Source of the DNA: Galbibacter marinus
Lineage (GTDB): Bacteria; Bacteroidota; Bacteroidia; Flavobacteriales; Flavobacteriaceae
Assembly: GCF_000300875.1 (NCBI RefSeq)
Contig: NZ_AMSG01000011.1
Location: 1-64,000 of the forward strand
Length of the DNA: 64,000 nucleotides
Direction: 5' to 3'
The translations under genes were made by a program, and so were the position numbers. This document shows, in pieces, positions 19,663 through 30,663 of this stretch. Each line of letters opens with the position of its first letter. Positions within the stretch are counted from its first letter, which is position 1. Below the pieces are notes generated by a model, which was not told the origin of the DNA, searched no databases, and saw only the letters and a list, made by a program, of their open reading frames with translations.

Positions 19663-21654
19663 TTAGTAAGTAGCTCCTTCATTTGCCGTGGTTGGCCAAC
19701 CTGGGTTTTGATAAATAGGAGAACTATTTACACTATTATTTTCCGATGTAATCAAAAAGTGTTTAATAGCGATCGGCTGCAAGTAATGCGCCATCATCCA
19801 CTTGTACCCATTGTACACCAATTCATTTCCAGTTTTCTCATAAGGACGCAAATAATCACTTCGAGAAGGAGCAGATACATTGGCATCAGCAGAGGCATAT
19901 TTTAACACCCCTTCTTCATACCAATTTTGCATTGGCCCCCAAAGTTTCATCCCTTCCACATGGTAAGGTGTGGATACTAGTTGATCCATCGCACGCCATC
20001 TCTTAAGATCCATCGCTCTTAATCCTTCAGCCATTAGCTCGTTTCTTCGCTCTCTACGAATATTGTAAAGTGTAGGATCAATTAAAGATCCTGCAGAGTA
20101 TGCTCCCCAGTCACCTTTTGCTTCCTCAGTCATATCAGTCGCTGCAATAGTTACCTGAAAATCAGGATTCACCTGAGCACGCTCTCTAATAGCTCTCCAA
20201 TAACCCGTAGCCGTTCCATCTAAAGATCCGTTACGCTCGTAACAAGCTTCCATATAGTTAAGATAAGCCTCTGTAGCCCTAAAGACGATACTTCCTGTAA
20301 ACCCTTGACCATTTCCTGTATGGGTTTGATTATAGTTCAAACCTTTTCTAATGGTATATCCTGTAGTGTATCCCTTTTCAGCAGATGAATTGGTAATATC
20401 TGGAATAGGTTCTACTGGCGTCCCGTGATCACCATCTGGTGATGGGTATAATATATTGATTTGACCAGGTTCTTTTAAGAATAACCAAAGTCTACCATCA
20501 CGATTCTCACGTACATTAGCAATGTATTCATCCCCTTGGTAGCCTGATCCCGAAGCATAGATTGGTAGTCCATTGGCCATTACAAATGAATCCACCATTC
20601 CTTTGGTTAAACCAACACCGTTATTTCCGAGTTGTGCATACACAGGAACATTATGAACCACACCAAGACCTTTGTCGTAATCTCTCCAAAGCAATACTTC
20701 TTCAAAACCTGACATATCCTCAGCTCCGAACATATCAAAATATGGATTTGCCATATCAGCTACATCCTGTTGTAAGCTACCATTATTTGAAGTTAATGGG
20801 TAGGTATCAGCAACTTGTCTAGCTGCATCCATAGCCTCACCCAACAACCAATCAATTTCTGAATCAATATCTCCAGAAGGGAAACTATAACCTTGGTTAT
20901 ATGATTTCTCAGCTCCTGGCCAATCTGGACCATTGGGAACAAAAGCCGTGTTTTTAAAATATTTAAGCCAAGTTCCTTCAAATAAAGCCACTCTTGATTT
21001 AAGTAAATAAGCACTCGCTCTTGATAAACGGTTGTTTCTACCATCAGAAGACGCTGCCATTAAAAGATCAATTGCCTTATCCAAATCAGCAATAATGAAT
21101 CGTGCCACTTCGGAACGCGGAGCACGCTCACTAGCTGCCGTTAAAACCTCACTATCATCAGGCAAATTGGTAGTAACAATAGGAGTGTCTCCCATTTCTC
21201 TTAGCTTATAGAAGTATTCCCAAGCCCTAAAGAAATATACTTCACCTATTGCATGTTTAATACCCGCATCACTTCCAACGATCTCACCGTTTTCAAAATC
21301 AGGTACCACATTGTTTAAAAAGTAATTACATCTATAGATGTTTCCAAAATCCCAAACACCGCCTGCTTGAGGCACTCTATATTGCCCTGGCACGTATTTG
21401 TTATCATAGGTCATATCCGCCATATTATCCGTATCGGCATCAATTCCAAAGGTTCCAAAACTCCAATTCCCATGAGTTGGTAAAAGTGTATATAACTCTA
21501 CAGCAAAGGCTGACAACTGAGACTCTTCTTTAAGGTACTCCTCTGGAATAACATCAGATTGTGGTGGACGATCCAAAAAGTCTTTGCTACAACTAACCCC
21601 TAGCACAATGACCAAGGCCATAAGTAATATCTTATAATTTTTCATCATTTTCAT
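19663..21654 (-). CDS. susD-like: SusD/RagB-family glycan-binding lipoprotein
   Basis: A 663-residue surface lipoprotein from the ATG at 21654 (the codon at 21657 is TTG). Signal with lipobox LGVSC (Cys about 22) followed by SKDFLDRPPQ, the typical SusD opening. The alpha-helical TPR scaffold (NNVVPDF ... GEVYFFRAWEYFYKLREMGDTP) and the C-terminal part (YNIRRERRNELMAEGLRAMDLKRW) are conserved SusD features. It covers the SusC barrel and hands it oligosaccharides. Its start is 5 bp after the SusC stop, so the pair is tightly coupled. Confidence 0.93.
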   Translation of the reverse strand: MKMMKNYKILLMALVIVLGVSCSKDFLDRPPQSDVIPEEYLKEESQLSAFAVELYTLLPTHGNWSFGTFGIDADTDNMADMTYDNKYVPGQYRVPQAGGVWDFGNIYRCNYFLNNVVPDFENGEIVGSDAGIKHAIGEVYFFRAWEYFYKLREMGDTPIVTTNLPDDSEVLTAASERAPRSEVARFIIADLDKAIDLLMAASSDGRNNRLSRASAYLLKSRVALFEGTWLKYFKNTAFVPNGPDWPGAEKSYNQGYSFPSGDIDSEIDWLLGEAMDAARQVADTYPLTSNNGSLQQDVADMANPYFDMFGAEDMSGFEEVLLWRDYDKGLGVVHNVPVYAQLGNNGVGLTKGMVDSFVMANGLPIYASGSGYQGDEYIANVRENRDGRLWLFLKEPGQINILYPSPDGDHGTPVEPIPDITNSSAEKGYTTGYTIRKGLNYNQTHTGNGQGFTGSIVFRATEAYLNYMEACYERNGSLDGTATGYWRAIRERAQVNPDFQVTIAATDMTEEAKGDWGAYSAGSLIDPTLYNIRRERRNELMAEGLRAMDLKRWRAMDQLVSTPYHVEGMKLWGPMQNWYEEGVLKYASADANVSAPSRSDYLRPYEKTGNELVYNGYKWMMAHYLQPIAIKHFLITSENNSVNSSPIYQNPGWPTTANEGATY

Positions 21655-21658
21655 CAAT

Positions 21659-24600
21659 TTAGAAGTTTACGTTTAATCCAAGAGATAGGGTTCTAGATAA
21701 TGGATAAACATTTCCACCATATCCGCCGTCAATTGTTTCAGGATCAAAGATGTCAGATAACTTTGTCCATGTCATTAGGTTTTCTCCCGATAGGTAAATA
21801 CGCATGCTGCTCATCTGTAGCTTTTGCGCAATTTCAGAAGGAATCGTATACCCGATTTGAACGTTCTTAAGTCGGATGTACGAAGCATCTTGCAGGTAGG
21901 CAGTTTGCGCCTGTTGGTTCTTTCCATTAAACACAGGCCTTGGGTAATACGAATCCAGGTTTTGTCCAAGCGGATGATCTTCATTGGGTCTAAAGTAATC
22001 CTCATGTTCCGTAAATCCAGTGGACCACCAAATTCCTTGGCTAGATGCCCCCCAGAAGTAATAACTATCTTGGTAGTAATCACGCTTTAATACCCCTTGA
22101 ACAAAGGCTCTAAAATCAAATCCTTTATAATCCGCACTCACTGTTACCCCTATTGGGAATCTTGCTGCACTATTTCCGATGATTTTACGATCTCCCGCAT
22201 CATCAATAGTGGAAGAACCTGAATCAATTTTACCATCTCCATTAAGATCGCTGTACATGATATCTCCAGCAGCCCATTGGCTTCCCAGAGCATCCTGTCC
22301 CCCATTAGGAAGCGATGCCAAGTGATCCGTCATTTGCTGCTCAGATTTAGCAATTCCATTAGTCTGATAACCCCAAATCTCTCCGATCATTTGACCTGCT
22401 CGATAGGTATCTATCGCACCTGTTGGGTTGGGGAATCTTGTGATTTCTGTCTGTGAATCAGAAAGCAAGAACTGAACCTGGTATCCAAGGCCGTTTTCTA
22501 AACGATCCTTCCAAGAAAGTGCTAACTCAAAACCATAAGTTTCCAAATCTGTATTATTTGTCTTTGGTACTGCAGTTCCTAAAATAACAGGAAGTTCAGG
22601 TGCAGGGCCCACCATATCTAAAGTCTTACGATTGAAATAATCTAAACTAGCAGTGAATCTATTATTAAAAGCACTTACATCAAGACCTAAGTTCCAGCTC
22701 TGAACACGCTCCCAAGTAAGACTCTGACTTACAAGCCCTGGCGCGTTACTGGTATTTGGTCTAGCACCATTTACAAGCCAGTTTCCGTTAGAGGTACCCA
22801 CAGGCATGGTTACATACGTTGGATACCAATTTGAGGTATTTTGGTTTCCTAACTCACCCCAAGAACCTCTTAACTTAAAGTTGTTGATGGTGCTTGATAT
22901 GCCATCCCAAAACTCTTCTTTGGCGATGTTCCAACCAGCGGAGAAGGATGGGAATCCTTTCCAACGTCTTTCACTTCTAAAACGAGAGGTACCATCATAA
23001 CGATAGTTAGCCTCAAGCATATAACGATCTTTATAGTTATAGTTAAAACGCCCGAAGAAGCCTTGAGTAGACCAGTTTTGATAATCACCACCAACTCCAG
23101 GAGAAACGATGTTCCCGTTGTAATCCGTACCTGATGTTAGATCCAACACAGGAGAACCTGGAACAATCACTCCACTACGTTCGCCCCAAAGCCCGCGCGT
23201 TTTGGTAAGTTCGGATTGCATCCCAACCATAAAATCCAATTCGTGCCCACCTTTTATATCCAAGGCATATTTCGAATAAATATTGGTATTAAAGTAGTTC
23301 TCACGACTAGCCTCTTCATGAACTGAAGTACTTGATTCGTATACATAAGGATTTCCGTTTACATCGTGGTTGAATGTTTGAAGCACATCCCAATGTCTAA
23401 AGTTATCGTTGATACGGTAGTTGAATTCAGCAAAAATCTCCCAATTATCTGTTGGTCTTACTACTAATTGTAATTGTTGATATAACCAATCCCGCTGCGA
23501 GGTATCACGTCCTCGATCCCTGAGTCCAAGGGCAGGTGATGGTGAAGAATACAAAAATCCATTAGGATCGTATACAGGAAGCACTGGCCATCCTTGTCTA
23601 GCAAGATCCTGAAACAATCCATCTGTCAAGTTAGAAGGTCTTCCAAAATCCTCTCTAATAAAACGTGCAGAGTAATTGGCGGAGAACACATCAGATATTT
23701 TTGCATTAATCTTAGCTGTGGTAGTATAACGGCTGAACTCATCGGTATTAAAGCGCATTAAACCATCTTGATCCAAATAGTTTCCAGAAAGGTAATAGGT
23801 AATGTTCTCCCCTCCTCCACGAACGCTAATGTTGTGCTCTTGAGAAAAGGTTTGGTTTTTATAAATCACATCATACCAGTCATTGTTCGCATGTCCTTCT
23901 GCATACCCATCTGCCCAAAGGTTCGGGTTATTTGGATTCACCCCAATTTCATTGGTAATAATTCCAGCCTGATAATCACGGATACGCTGCATCCTAGCAT
24001 CATTGAAAAACGGACTGTTTCCACCATTCATATTAGCATCATTAAAGAACAATGCGAAGGTGTAAGAGTCCATCATATTTGGAATATTAATAGGCGTCGA
24101 TGTTCTCGTATTAACGCTATAACTCACTGTTGGCTTTCCAGAAACCCCTTTTTTAGTAGTTACTAAAATAACTCCAAAAGGTGCTCTAGATCCATAAATA
24201 GAAGAAGCCGCAGCATCTTTTAATACCGAAACACTCTCGATATCCTGAGGGTTCACCGAATTGATATCCCCTTCCATTCCATCGATTAATACTAAGGGTG
24301 CTCCAGTTGAACCATCTCCAATTGTGGCTACCCCACGAATATTGATACTTGGGTTACTCTCAAGGCTTCCCCCAGAGGAAGAAATGTTTAATCCTCCAAT
24401 GGTTCCTTGTAGCATTTCAGTGGCATTTTGAACAGGTCTTGATTCAAATGTTTCCGAAGTCACAGAACCTACAGACCCTGTAAGGTTTAGTTTCTTTTTA
24501 GAACCATAACCAACCACAATCACCTCATCAAGTGCCTGAACATCTTCAGAAAGAACAGCATTGATAGTGGATTGTCCATTTACTTTAATTTCCTGAGTTT

Positions 24601-24901
24601 TAAACCCGATATAAGAGAACTCTAATACAGCGGATTGGCTGCTAAGGGTGAGTTCATAATTTCCATCAAAATCAGTTACGGCGCCATTAGTGGTCCCTTT
24701 TTCTCTTATCGTTGCTCCTGGAATCGGAAAACCATCGGTATTTGAGCTCACCTGACCTTTAACAGTGAAGTCTTGAACTTCACTAAGCTTTTCGTTAGTC
24801 TCTACTGGGTCGTTTGCATAGACACTAGGCTGCAATAGTAAAAGCCCTATTAAAACGCAGCATAAAAAATGGCTGCGTTTAATACTATTTTTTGTAATCA
24901 T
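21659..24901 (-). CDS. susC-like: SusC-family TonB-dependent glycan transporter
   Basis: A 1080-residue outer-membrane transporter. Signal peptide (about 1-29), carboxypeptidase-regulatory-like domain (about 45-125), the SusC signature region (DEVIVVGYGSKKKLNLTG, a TonB-box zone), plug domain (NATEMLQGTIGGLNI ... VLKDAAASSIYGSRAPFGVILVTTKKG) and a C-terminal barrel ending SLGLNVNF. It imports oligosaccharides with energy from TonB. First gene of the operon susC-susD-GH2-GH43, divergent from the hybrid regulator 379 bp away. Confidence 0.94.
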   Translation of the reverse strand: MITKNSIKRSHFLCCVLIGLLLLQPSVYANDPVETNEKLSEVQDFTVKGQVSSNTDGFPIPGATIREKGTTNGAVTDFDGNYELTLSSQSAVLEFSYIGFKTQEIKVNGQSTINAVLSEDVQALDEVIVVGYGSKKKLNLTGSVGSVTSETFESRPVQNATEMLQGTIGGLNISSSGGSLESNPSINIRGVATIGDGSTGAPLVLIDGMEGDINSVNPQDIESVSVLKDAAASSIYGSRAPFGVILVTTKKGVSGKPTVSYSVNTRTSTPINIPNMMDSYTFALFFNDANMNGGNSPFFNDARMQRIRDYQAGIITNEIGVNPNNPNLWADGYAEGHANNDWYDVIYKNQTFSQEHNISVRGGGENITYYLSGNYLDQDGLMRFNTDEFSRYTTTAKINAKISDVFSANYSARFIREDFGRPSNLTDGLFQDLARQGWPVLPVYDPNGFLYSSPSPALGLRDRGRDTSQRDWLYQQLQLVVRPTDNWEIFAEFNYRINDNFRHWDVLQTFNHDVNGNPYVYESSTSVHEEASRENYFNTNIYSKYALDIKGGHELDFMVGMQSELTKTRGLWGERSGVIVPGSPVLDLTSGTDYNGNIVSPGVGGDYQNWSTQGFFGRFNYNYKDRYMLEANYRYDGTSRFRSERRWKGFPSFSAGWNIAKEEFWDGISSTINNFKLRGSWGELGNQNTSNWYPTYVTMPVGTSNGNWLVNGARPNTSNAPGLVSQSLTWERVQSWNLGLDVSAFNNRFTASLDYFNRKTLDMVGPAPELPVILGTAVPKTNNTDLETYGFELALSWKDRLENGLGYQVQFLLSDSQTEITRFPNPTGAIDTYRAGQMIGEIWGYQTNGIAKSEQQMTDHLASLPNGGQDALGSQWAAGDIMYSDLNGDGKIDSGSSTIDDAGDRKIIGNSAARFPIGVTVSADYKGFDFRAFVQGVLKRDYYQDSYYFWGASSQGIWWSTGFTEHEDYFRPNEDHPLGQNLDSYYPRPVFNGKNQQAQTAYLQDASYIRLKNVQIGYTIPSEIAQKLQMSSMRIYLSGENLMTWTKLSDIFDPETIDGGYGGNVYPLSRTLSLGLNVNF

Positions 24902-25280
24902 CTTTTAGATCTTTTAGTTAGTTGTAATCAAATAATTCAGATTAGTAGATTTGATATTATATTGTTCGTTTCGCTTGTTTGTTTTTTTTTATGACATAGG
25001 ATTTGATTTTTGAAAGTTTGTATTGATTTAAAGTCTTTAAAGTGATCCAGATGAAAAGTCTATTGCTATCGATTGCACTAAAACAAAAAATGTTAGTGGT
25101 TTTCATTTGGACCCTACAATTTTCTGCATTTTAACCCAATCAGGGCGGTAACAAAATGACAATTTATAGGGTATAAAATGGTCATTCGATATTTCTAATG
25201 CCTATGTGTAAGTATATTTTTATATTTGTTGTTTTTTCAACACTTATAACCACAAAACCCTCTTTGGAATTAGATTAAAA
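24902..25280. promoter_or_regulatory. Divergent control region between SusC and regulator genes
   Basis: A 379-bp AT-rich gap with no ORF. For the regulator, TATATTTG at 25221-25228 fits the Bacteroidetes -7 box about 50 bp before its ATG; a clear -33 box is not seen. The regulator's AraC domain would be expected to bind on the SusC side, but I could not find a convincing direct repeat. Confidence 0.4.
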
Positions 25281-28200
25281 ATGAATTTTAAAGCATTTTG
25301 TTCCCTTATAACCATTGTTACATTGCTAACACAAATCCCAGTTTTATCACAAAACAATAAGGGAGGATTGGATCAACTTGCAAAAAATTTAAAATTCGAA
25401 CACTTTAATATAGAATCAGGTTTATCGAACAATGACATTACCGATATCGTTCAGGATTCCTTAGGATATATATGGATTTCTACCGTGGATGGCCTGAACC
25501 GTTATAATGGGAATAGGTTTACGACCTATAATAGGGAAAATGACCCCGAGAACTCCTTAGCCCATAACTTTGTGCACCAGCTACAAATCGATAGCTCTGG
25601 AAATGTGCTGATAGTAAATGAAGGAGGACTGAATATATACAATCCTAAAACAGAAACTTTCTCCCTAAAAAATACAGACCAAGGCCTTTCTGGAAACAAC
25701 TTAAGTAGTATGGCTTTTGGGAAACAAGGCGAATTACTCCTTGGTATATATGGTATAGGTCTTCAATTCTACGATCCTAATAATCCAAATAAGCAACAGC
25801 TCCTCTCCTACGACCCTGAGGTCTTATCCAGCGTTTCTTCTAATAACTTTTCAAGCATCGTAGTTTCTAATCAAAACACCATTTGGGCCGCTACCTTTGA
25901 TGCTGGTCTAAATAAAATTGATTACAATTCAAAAAAGGTAGTCCGAGTTCAGCTAGGCTCTAAAGGTGATAACGGATCTTCAAACATCAATTGTCTTTTT
26001 TTAGATCGCGATGACAACCTATGGGTTGGCACAAAGAACGGTATCTATATAATCACCGAAAAAGGAGAGCAAATACACATAAACACAGGTGAGCAAAGTG
26101 CTGCAAAGCTTAGTGATAATGAAGTATTAGCCTTTGAGCAGGACAATTGGGGTAATATGTGGATCGGTATTCGTAATGGAGGCCTGAATATTTTAAATCT
26201 AGATGCCTACCGAAAAGGAGATTATGAGAAGGCAATGAAATGGTTTTTACCAAATGATACAGGAAGTAGCGTTTATAACCGCACAGTTACTACCATCTAT
26301 AAGGACCAGAAAGGAAATATGTGGCTTGGAACCAGCCTTGGTGTAAATTTTGTAAATCCGTACGGAAATCCCATTGAACTAGTATTAAGAGATCCAAATG
26401 CAGCCTCTTATTCTATAAGCCATAACCGTATTCGTCCATTAGCTAAAAGCCATAATGGATCCATATGGATTGGAACAGATGGCGGTGGCTTGGATTTATA
26501 CAACCCCTCTACTGGAAAATACAAGCACTTTAAACATCGACAGCAGAATCCTTCTTCCCTCTCAAACAACTATATTCTTTCTGTCCTTGAAGATCGTCAG
26601 GAAAGAGTGTGGATAGGAACCTATAGAGGTGGATTAAATCTTTTGGACCCTGCCCTTGGCACCACCAAGAAATACCTTCAAGGCTCAGTTTCTGATGGCA
26701 GCGATGTGCGGGTAATTTTTCAAAGTAGCACAGATGATTTATGGGTAGGCACCAACCGTGGAGGCCTTTTTAAGTACGATGAAAAAAAGGATACCTTTAA
26801 GTATATAGCTGCTTTGGGTAAAATGGATATTAGAGCTATTGTCGAGGATGAGGATAAAAACCTTTGGCTGGCTACCTATGGAAATGGCCTGGTGCATTTC
26901 GATATAAGGACTTTAAGGTATACATCATATAACAATGGTGATACCCCAGGATTTACTAGTAACATTATTTATTCCTTAGAAATGGCCTCTGATGGCTCCT
27001 TACTGGTAGGAACAGCCTATGGAGGACTGCTCCACTTTTTCCCTGACACATCGGAGGTACTTAATTTTACGGAAAAAGATGGCCTTAGTAATAGCACCAT
27101 AAACAGTATGACCTTTAGAAATGATCATGAACTTTGGATAGGTACCTATAAAGGCATTAGTTATTACAACCTAAAGACAAAAGAAATTAAAAACCTCAAC
27201 TCTTATGGTGATATCTCCCATAGCGATTTTAATAGCGGCTCTGCTCTAACACTAGATGACAAGAGTCTTTATTTTGGTGGGAATTCTGGGCTGTTTATCA
27301 TCCACCCAGAGAAAATCTTGGACACTACCTTAAAATACCCGTTGGTGTTTGAAAATCTAAAGATCTTTAATAAAAAAGCAGCGATCACACCTAATGATCC
27401 TAACAGCGGTATTAAAGCATCATTGCCTTACCTTAACCACATCAATGTGGATCACGATCAGACACTGATCACTATAGATTACAGCACTCTTAAATATCCC
27501 AATGCGCGCAATATAGCATACTCCTATAAGTTAGAAGGTTTTCAAGAACACTGGGTGAATGTCAATAACAATCACTCGGTTAATTTAAGTAAGCTTCCCC
27601 CTGGATCTTATAATTTGGTAGTAAGAGGTGTTATTAATCCAGGAGAAGTCACAAGTAACGAATTGGCTATAACGGTGAATCCTCCATTTTGGAAAACCCT
27701 ACCTGCCTATCTTATCTACGGAATTCTCTTTATTACAATCATCTGGGGAGCATTTAAATATTACTCAGATCGCTTAGTTTTAAAAAATTCACTTGTTTTT
27801 GAAAAGAAACAGCGGCAATTGGAGCAGGATTTAAACCTAGAAAGAATACGTTTCTTTACAGGGTTTTCTCATGAATTAAAAACTCCATTAAGCCTTATCA
27901 TGGCTCCTGTGGAGGAATTATTGGAACAAAACCAAAACAAACAAGCCAGAGAACATCTACTAACCATAAAACGAAATGCCCAATCCCTTTATCAAAATAT
28001 AAAAAAGTTATTAGAATTTAGAAAGTCTGAAGTTGGGGTGCATCAACTCGCCATACACAAGATAAACTTATCAAATCACCTATCTACTCTTATTGAAAAC
28101 TACCAGCCTATTGCACGTAGTAGAGGGATCGAAATCAAGTGTAAAAACTTGGATAAACCCCTTGACCTATGGTGTGATATTGAAAAGATTGATATTATTA

Positions 28201-29408
28201 TCCACAATCTATTATCCAACGCATTTAAACATACTATGCGTGGTGGAAGTATTTCTTTGGAGATTGAACAAACCGATAAGAATATTTCCATTGTGGTTTC
28301 TGATACGGGCAAGGGAATACCAGAGGCGGATCTTCCTCACATATTTAACTGGCACTACCAGTCGCGAAAAGGAGATGTAAATAAAAATGGAGCTGGTATC
28401 GGATTAGCGCTGTCCAAATCATTTGCAGAATTACACCATGGCAATATTATAGTAAGTAGCAGAGAAAATAAAGGTTCTAGATTTGTTTTACAACTCCCTA
28501 AGGGTGTCTTTTTAGAGCAAACAGCTGCTACTAACCATGCTCTTACAATTAAAGAAAGCCAACTTGAATCTAAAACAGATCCCATAAGCTGGGATCCTAT
28601 AGAGACCCGCCAAGAAGGAAACTCTTTGGATGCCATCATTAAACGAGAGAAGGATCGTGAACTGCTTCTTTTAATTGATGACAATAAAGACATCCTACAA
28701 TTTTTGGCTAGTTTATTAGGTGGTTCTTACGATCTGATATTTGCAGAAAATGGAGCTGATGGAATTGATAAAGCCAACAAATATGTCCCTGATTTGATTA
28801 TTTCCGATGTGATGATGCCAATTAAAAGTGGTATTGATTTATGCGCAGAACTTAAAAGCACCAATACCACTTCACACATCCCAATAATCTTACTTACCGC
28901 AAGAGGAAATAGTGAAGGAATTAATGAAGGTTATGAAAAAGGGGCAGATTCCTATATCACTAAACCATTTAATCCAGGACTTTTAAAAACTAGAATTAAA
29001 AACCTCATAAATAACCGCATTCAACTGCGCTCCTATTTTAGTTCGGAATTAGAAAATTCAACGCAGTCCGATCAGTCTAGTGTTTTAGAGATAGAAAAAG
29101 CATTTTTAACTAAACTAGAACAGGTTATCCTAACCCTTTATATGGATGGTAATGAAAATACCATCGCAGAGGTCTGTTCGAAAATGGGAATGAGTCGCAC
29201 CTCTCTCTATCGAAAGGTAAAGGCTCTAACGGGGAATAATATCAATGAATTTGTTCGTAAAGTCAGATTAAAAAAAGCGGTAAGCCTTATTAAAAACAAA
29301 GGATATACCATTTCAGAGGCTTCTTTTGAAGTTGGATTTAAAACCCCTAAATACTTTAGAAAGATCTTTAAAGACACGTATGGGAAATTACCTTCGGAGA
29401 TTAATTAG
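25281..29408 (+). CDS. Hybrid two-component system regulator (HTCS)
   Basis: A 1375-residue one-protein sensor and transcription factor. A signal peptide (to about 24, VLSQ) leads to two seven-bladed periplasmic propellers built of short repeats such as DSLGYIWISTVDGLNRYN, GNMWIGIRNGGLNI and GSIWIGTDGGGLDLYN (about 35-690). Then follow a Y_Y_Y domain (about 735-800), one membrane helix (about 810-830), a histidine kinase (FSHELKTPLS, His 864; NLLSNAFKHT; DTGKGIPE), a receiver (phospho-acceptor Asp 1176 in IISDVMMP) and an AraC HTH (about 1270-1375). Such proteins bind an oligosaccharide in the periplasm and switch on the adjacent PUL. It is divergent from SusC, so it is the likely regulator of the 15-25 kb locus. 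Confidence 0.95.
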   Translation: MNFKAFCSLITIVTLLTQIPVLSQNNKGGLDQLAKNLKFEHFNIESGLSNNDITDIVQDSLGYIWISTVDGLNRYNGNRFTTYNRENDPENSLAHNFVHQLQIDSSGNVLIVNEGGLNIYNPKTETFSLKNTDQGLSGNNLSSMAFGKQGELLLGIYGIGLQFYDPNNPNKQQLLSYDPEVLSSVSSNNFSSIVVSNQNTIWAATFDAGLNKIDYNSKKVVRVQLGSKGDNGSSNINCLFLDRDDNLWVGTKNGIYIITEKGEQIHINTGEQSAAKLSDNEVLAFEQDNWGNMWIGIRNGGLNILNLDAYRKGDYEKAMKWFLPNDTGSSVYNRTVTTIYKDQKGNMWLGTSLGVNFVNPYGNPIELVLRDPNAASYSISHNRIRPLAKSHNGSIWIGTDGGGLDLYNPSTGKYKHFKHRQQNPSSLSNNYILSVLEDRQERVWIGTYRGGLNLLDPALGTTKKYLQGSVSDGSDVRVIFQSSTDDLWVGTNRGGLFKYDEKKDTFKYIAALGKMDIRAIVEDEDKNLWLATYGNGLVHFDIRTLRYTSYNNGDTPGFTSNIIYSLEMASDGSLLVGTAYGGLLHFFPDTSEVLNFTEKDGLSNSTINSMTFRNDHELWIGTYKGISYYNLKTKEIKNLNSYGDISHSDFNSGSALTLDDKSLYFGGNSGLFIIHPEKILDTTLKYPLVFENLKIFNKKAAITPNDPNSGIKASLPYLNHINVDHDQTLITIDYSTLKYPNARNIAYSYKLEGFQEHWVNVNNNHSVNLSKLPPGSYNLVVRGVINPGEVTSNELAITVNPPFWKTLPAYLIYGILFITIIWGAFKYYSDRLVLKNSLVFEKKQRQLEQDLNLERIRFFTGFSHELKTPLSLIMAPVEELLEQNQNKQAREHLLTIKRNAQSLYQNIKKLLEFRKSEVGVHQLAIHKINLSNHLSTLIENYQPIARSRGIEIKCKNLDKPLDLWCDIEKIDIIIHNLLSNAFKHTMRGGSISLEIEQTDKNISIVVSDTGKGIPEADLPHIFNWHYQSRKGDVNKNGAGIGLALSKSFAELHHGNIIVSSRENKGSRFVLQLPKGVFLEQTAATNHALTIKESQLESKTDPISWDPIETRQEGNSLDAIIKREKDRELLLLIDDNKDILQFLASLLGGSYDLIFAENGADGIDKANKYVPDLIISDVMMPIKSGIDLCAELKSTNTTSHIPIILLTARGNSEGINEGYEKGADSYITKPFNPGLLKTRIKNLINNRIQLRSYFSSELENSTQSDQSSVLEIEKAFLTKLEQVILTLYMDGNENTIAEVCSKMGMSRTSLYRKVKALTGNNINEFVRKVRLKKAVSLIKNKGYTISEASFEVGFKTPKYFRKIFKDTYGKLPSEIN

Positions 29409-29469
29409 ACCTTTTAGTTATTTTGATAAATGAGGCAAAGCATATTTTCGAAACCAATTTGGCAGGGTG

Positions 29470-29844
29470 TTAGCCTTGATCTGACACAACACCTTTATCC
29501 ACTTCTGCAATAAGTATTTGCGCTCTACCAGAATCATCGAAAATATAGGCACGATAACAATGTTCAATTGCCAAGTGTAAATTATTCAGTGCCCTGAAGT
29601 ATCTATCAACAATTTTATTTTCAAGAACTTCATGTCCTCCCTTTTCAACACGGTTCTTTACTCTTGAAACATTGACTACTGGGCTATCTGTGCAAATAAA
29701 ATATAAATAAGCGGAGTAATCTTCATTAACTACATTTGATATTTCATCAATTTTTGATGGATGGCTTATGACAGTCCCAAAACGGAATGATTTGTTTTGA
29801 GAAATAAGTAAATACCTCAAAAAAAATGCGATAAATGCTCCTTC
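29470..29844 (-). pseudogene. Zeta-toxin/predicted ATPase C-terminal fragment
   Basis: About 125 codons open to 29844, where a TAG closes the frame; the only start-like codon is TTG at 29820. The sequence (SFRFGTVISHPSK ... YLYFICTDSPVVNVSRVKNR, GGHEVLENKIVDRYFRALNN, AYIFDDSG) matches the C-terminal half of zeta-toxin-like P-loop kinases. The Walker A part, normally in the first 30 residues, is absent, so it cannot bind ATP and is most likely inactive. Confidence 0.65.
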
Positions 29845-29969
29845 CTAACTATGCGATTCTTTAGATTTGTATACAATAAAATTCTCTGTGATTTCAACAT
29901 CTATCTTATGCCCACTAGATCTAGCCTTTTTAAACTAGAGGTACTACCATTTAAAAACATTAGAAAAAC

Positions 29970-30530
29970 TCAGAACATTATCCAAAAGACAAAGGAGCTC
30001 AAACGCAGTTTGAGATTTTTAATTGCAAAAGATATTTGAGTTTCAACTGTCCTTTTAGATATATTAAGCTGGGAGGCAATTTCAGCATTACTAAGCTGCT
30101 CTTCACGGCTCATTTTAAAAATTTGCTTACACCGATTGGGAAGCTGATCTACCGAATGATGAATCATCTGCTCAGTTTGGTTAAATATCACAACATCATC
30201 AGTAGAACTGTGGCATTCTACAGTATCCAAATACGTAAGATGATCTTTTTTTAAAGGGCTCCTTTTTAGTTCTTTGTATACCCTAAATCGCGTTGATTGC
30301 ATAAGATAAGCTTCGATATTATCATTTACAATTTCATCTCGTCGTTGCCAAAAATCCACCCATACTTCCTGGACAACATCCTTTGCAATATCTTCATCAA
30401 GTAAAATGGTCTTAGCTCTTCTATACAAAGGTTCCCATAAATTTTCAAACAATTCTTCAAACGCTTCAGAGTCATTTCTCTTAATACGTTCCATTAATTC
30501 ATAAGTGGAATTTTCAGGCTTGATAATCAT
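29970..30530 (-). CDS. ECF sigma factor, Bacteroidetes SusCD/FecR type
   Basis: A 186-residue sigma-70-like factor. Region 2 spans about 25-95 (FEELFENLWEPLYRRAKTIL ... DVVQEVWVDFWQRRDEI) and region 4 about 125-175 (QLPNRCKQIFKMSREEQLSN, ISKRTVETQISFAIKNLK). It matches the Bacteroidetes ECF group that pairs with FecR anti-sigma proteins. Its partner is most likely the FecR protein at 37430-38359, released by the STN-bearing SusC at 33781. Unusually, the gene lies at the far 3' end of that gene set and after a terminator, so it probably has its own promoter. Confidence 0.92.
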   Translation of the reverse strand: MIIKPENSTYELMERIKRNDSEAFEELFENLWEPLYRRAKTILLDEDIAKDVVQEVWVDFWQRRDEIVNDNIEAYLMQSTRFRVYKELKRSPLKKDHLTYLDTVECHSSTDDVVIFNQTEQMIHHSVDQLPNRCKQIFKMSREEQLSNAEIASQLNISKRTVETQISFAIKNLKLRLSSFVFWIMF

Positions 30531-30663
30531 CTTGCCAATGTACCCTTGTTGTATTAATTAAATGTAAATACAATGCTATTAAATTTTTGTGAAATAGCCT
30601 TTAAACAGACACCATGTTAGTACAAATAAAAAGGCTTGTAATCAATAAATTTGGTTTTCAAAT

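Noticed and set aside
23768-24166. 132-codon plus-strand frame inside the SusC gene.
   Set aside because: Antisense shadow of the conserved plug region; no independent evidence for coding.
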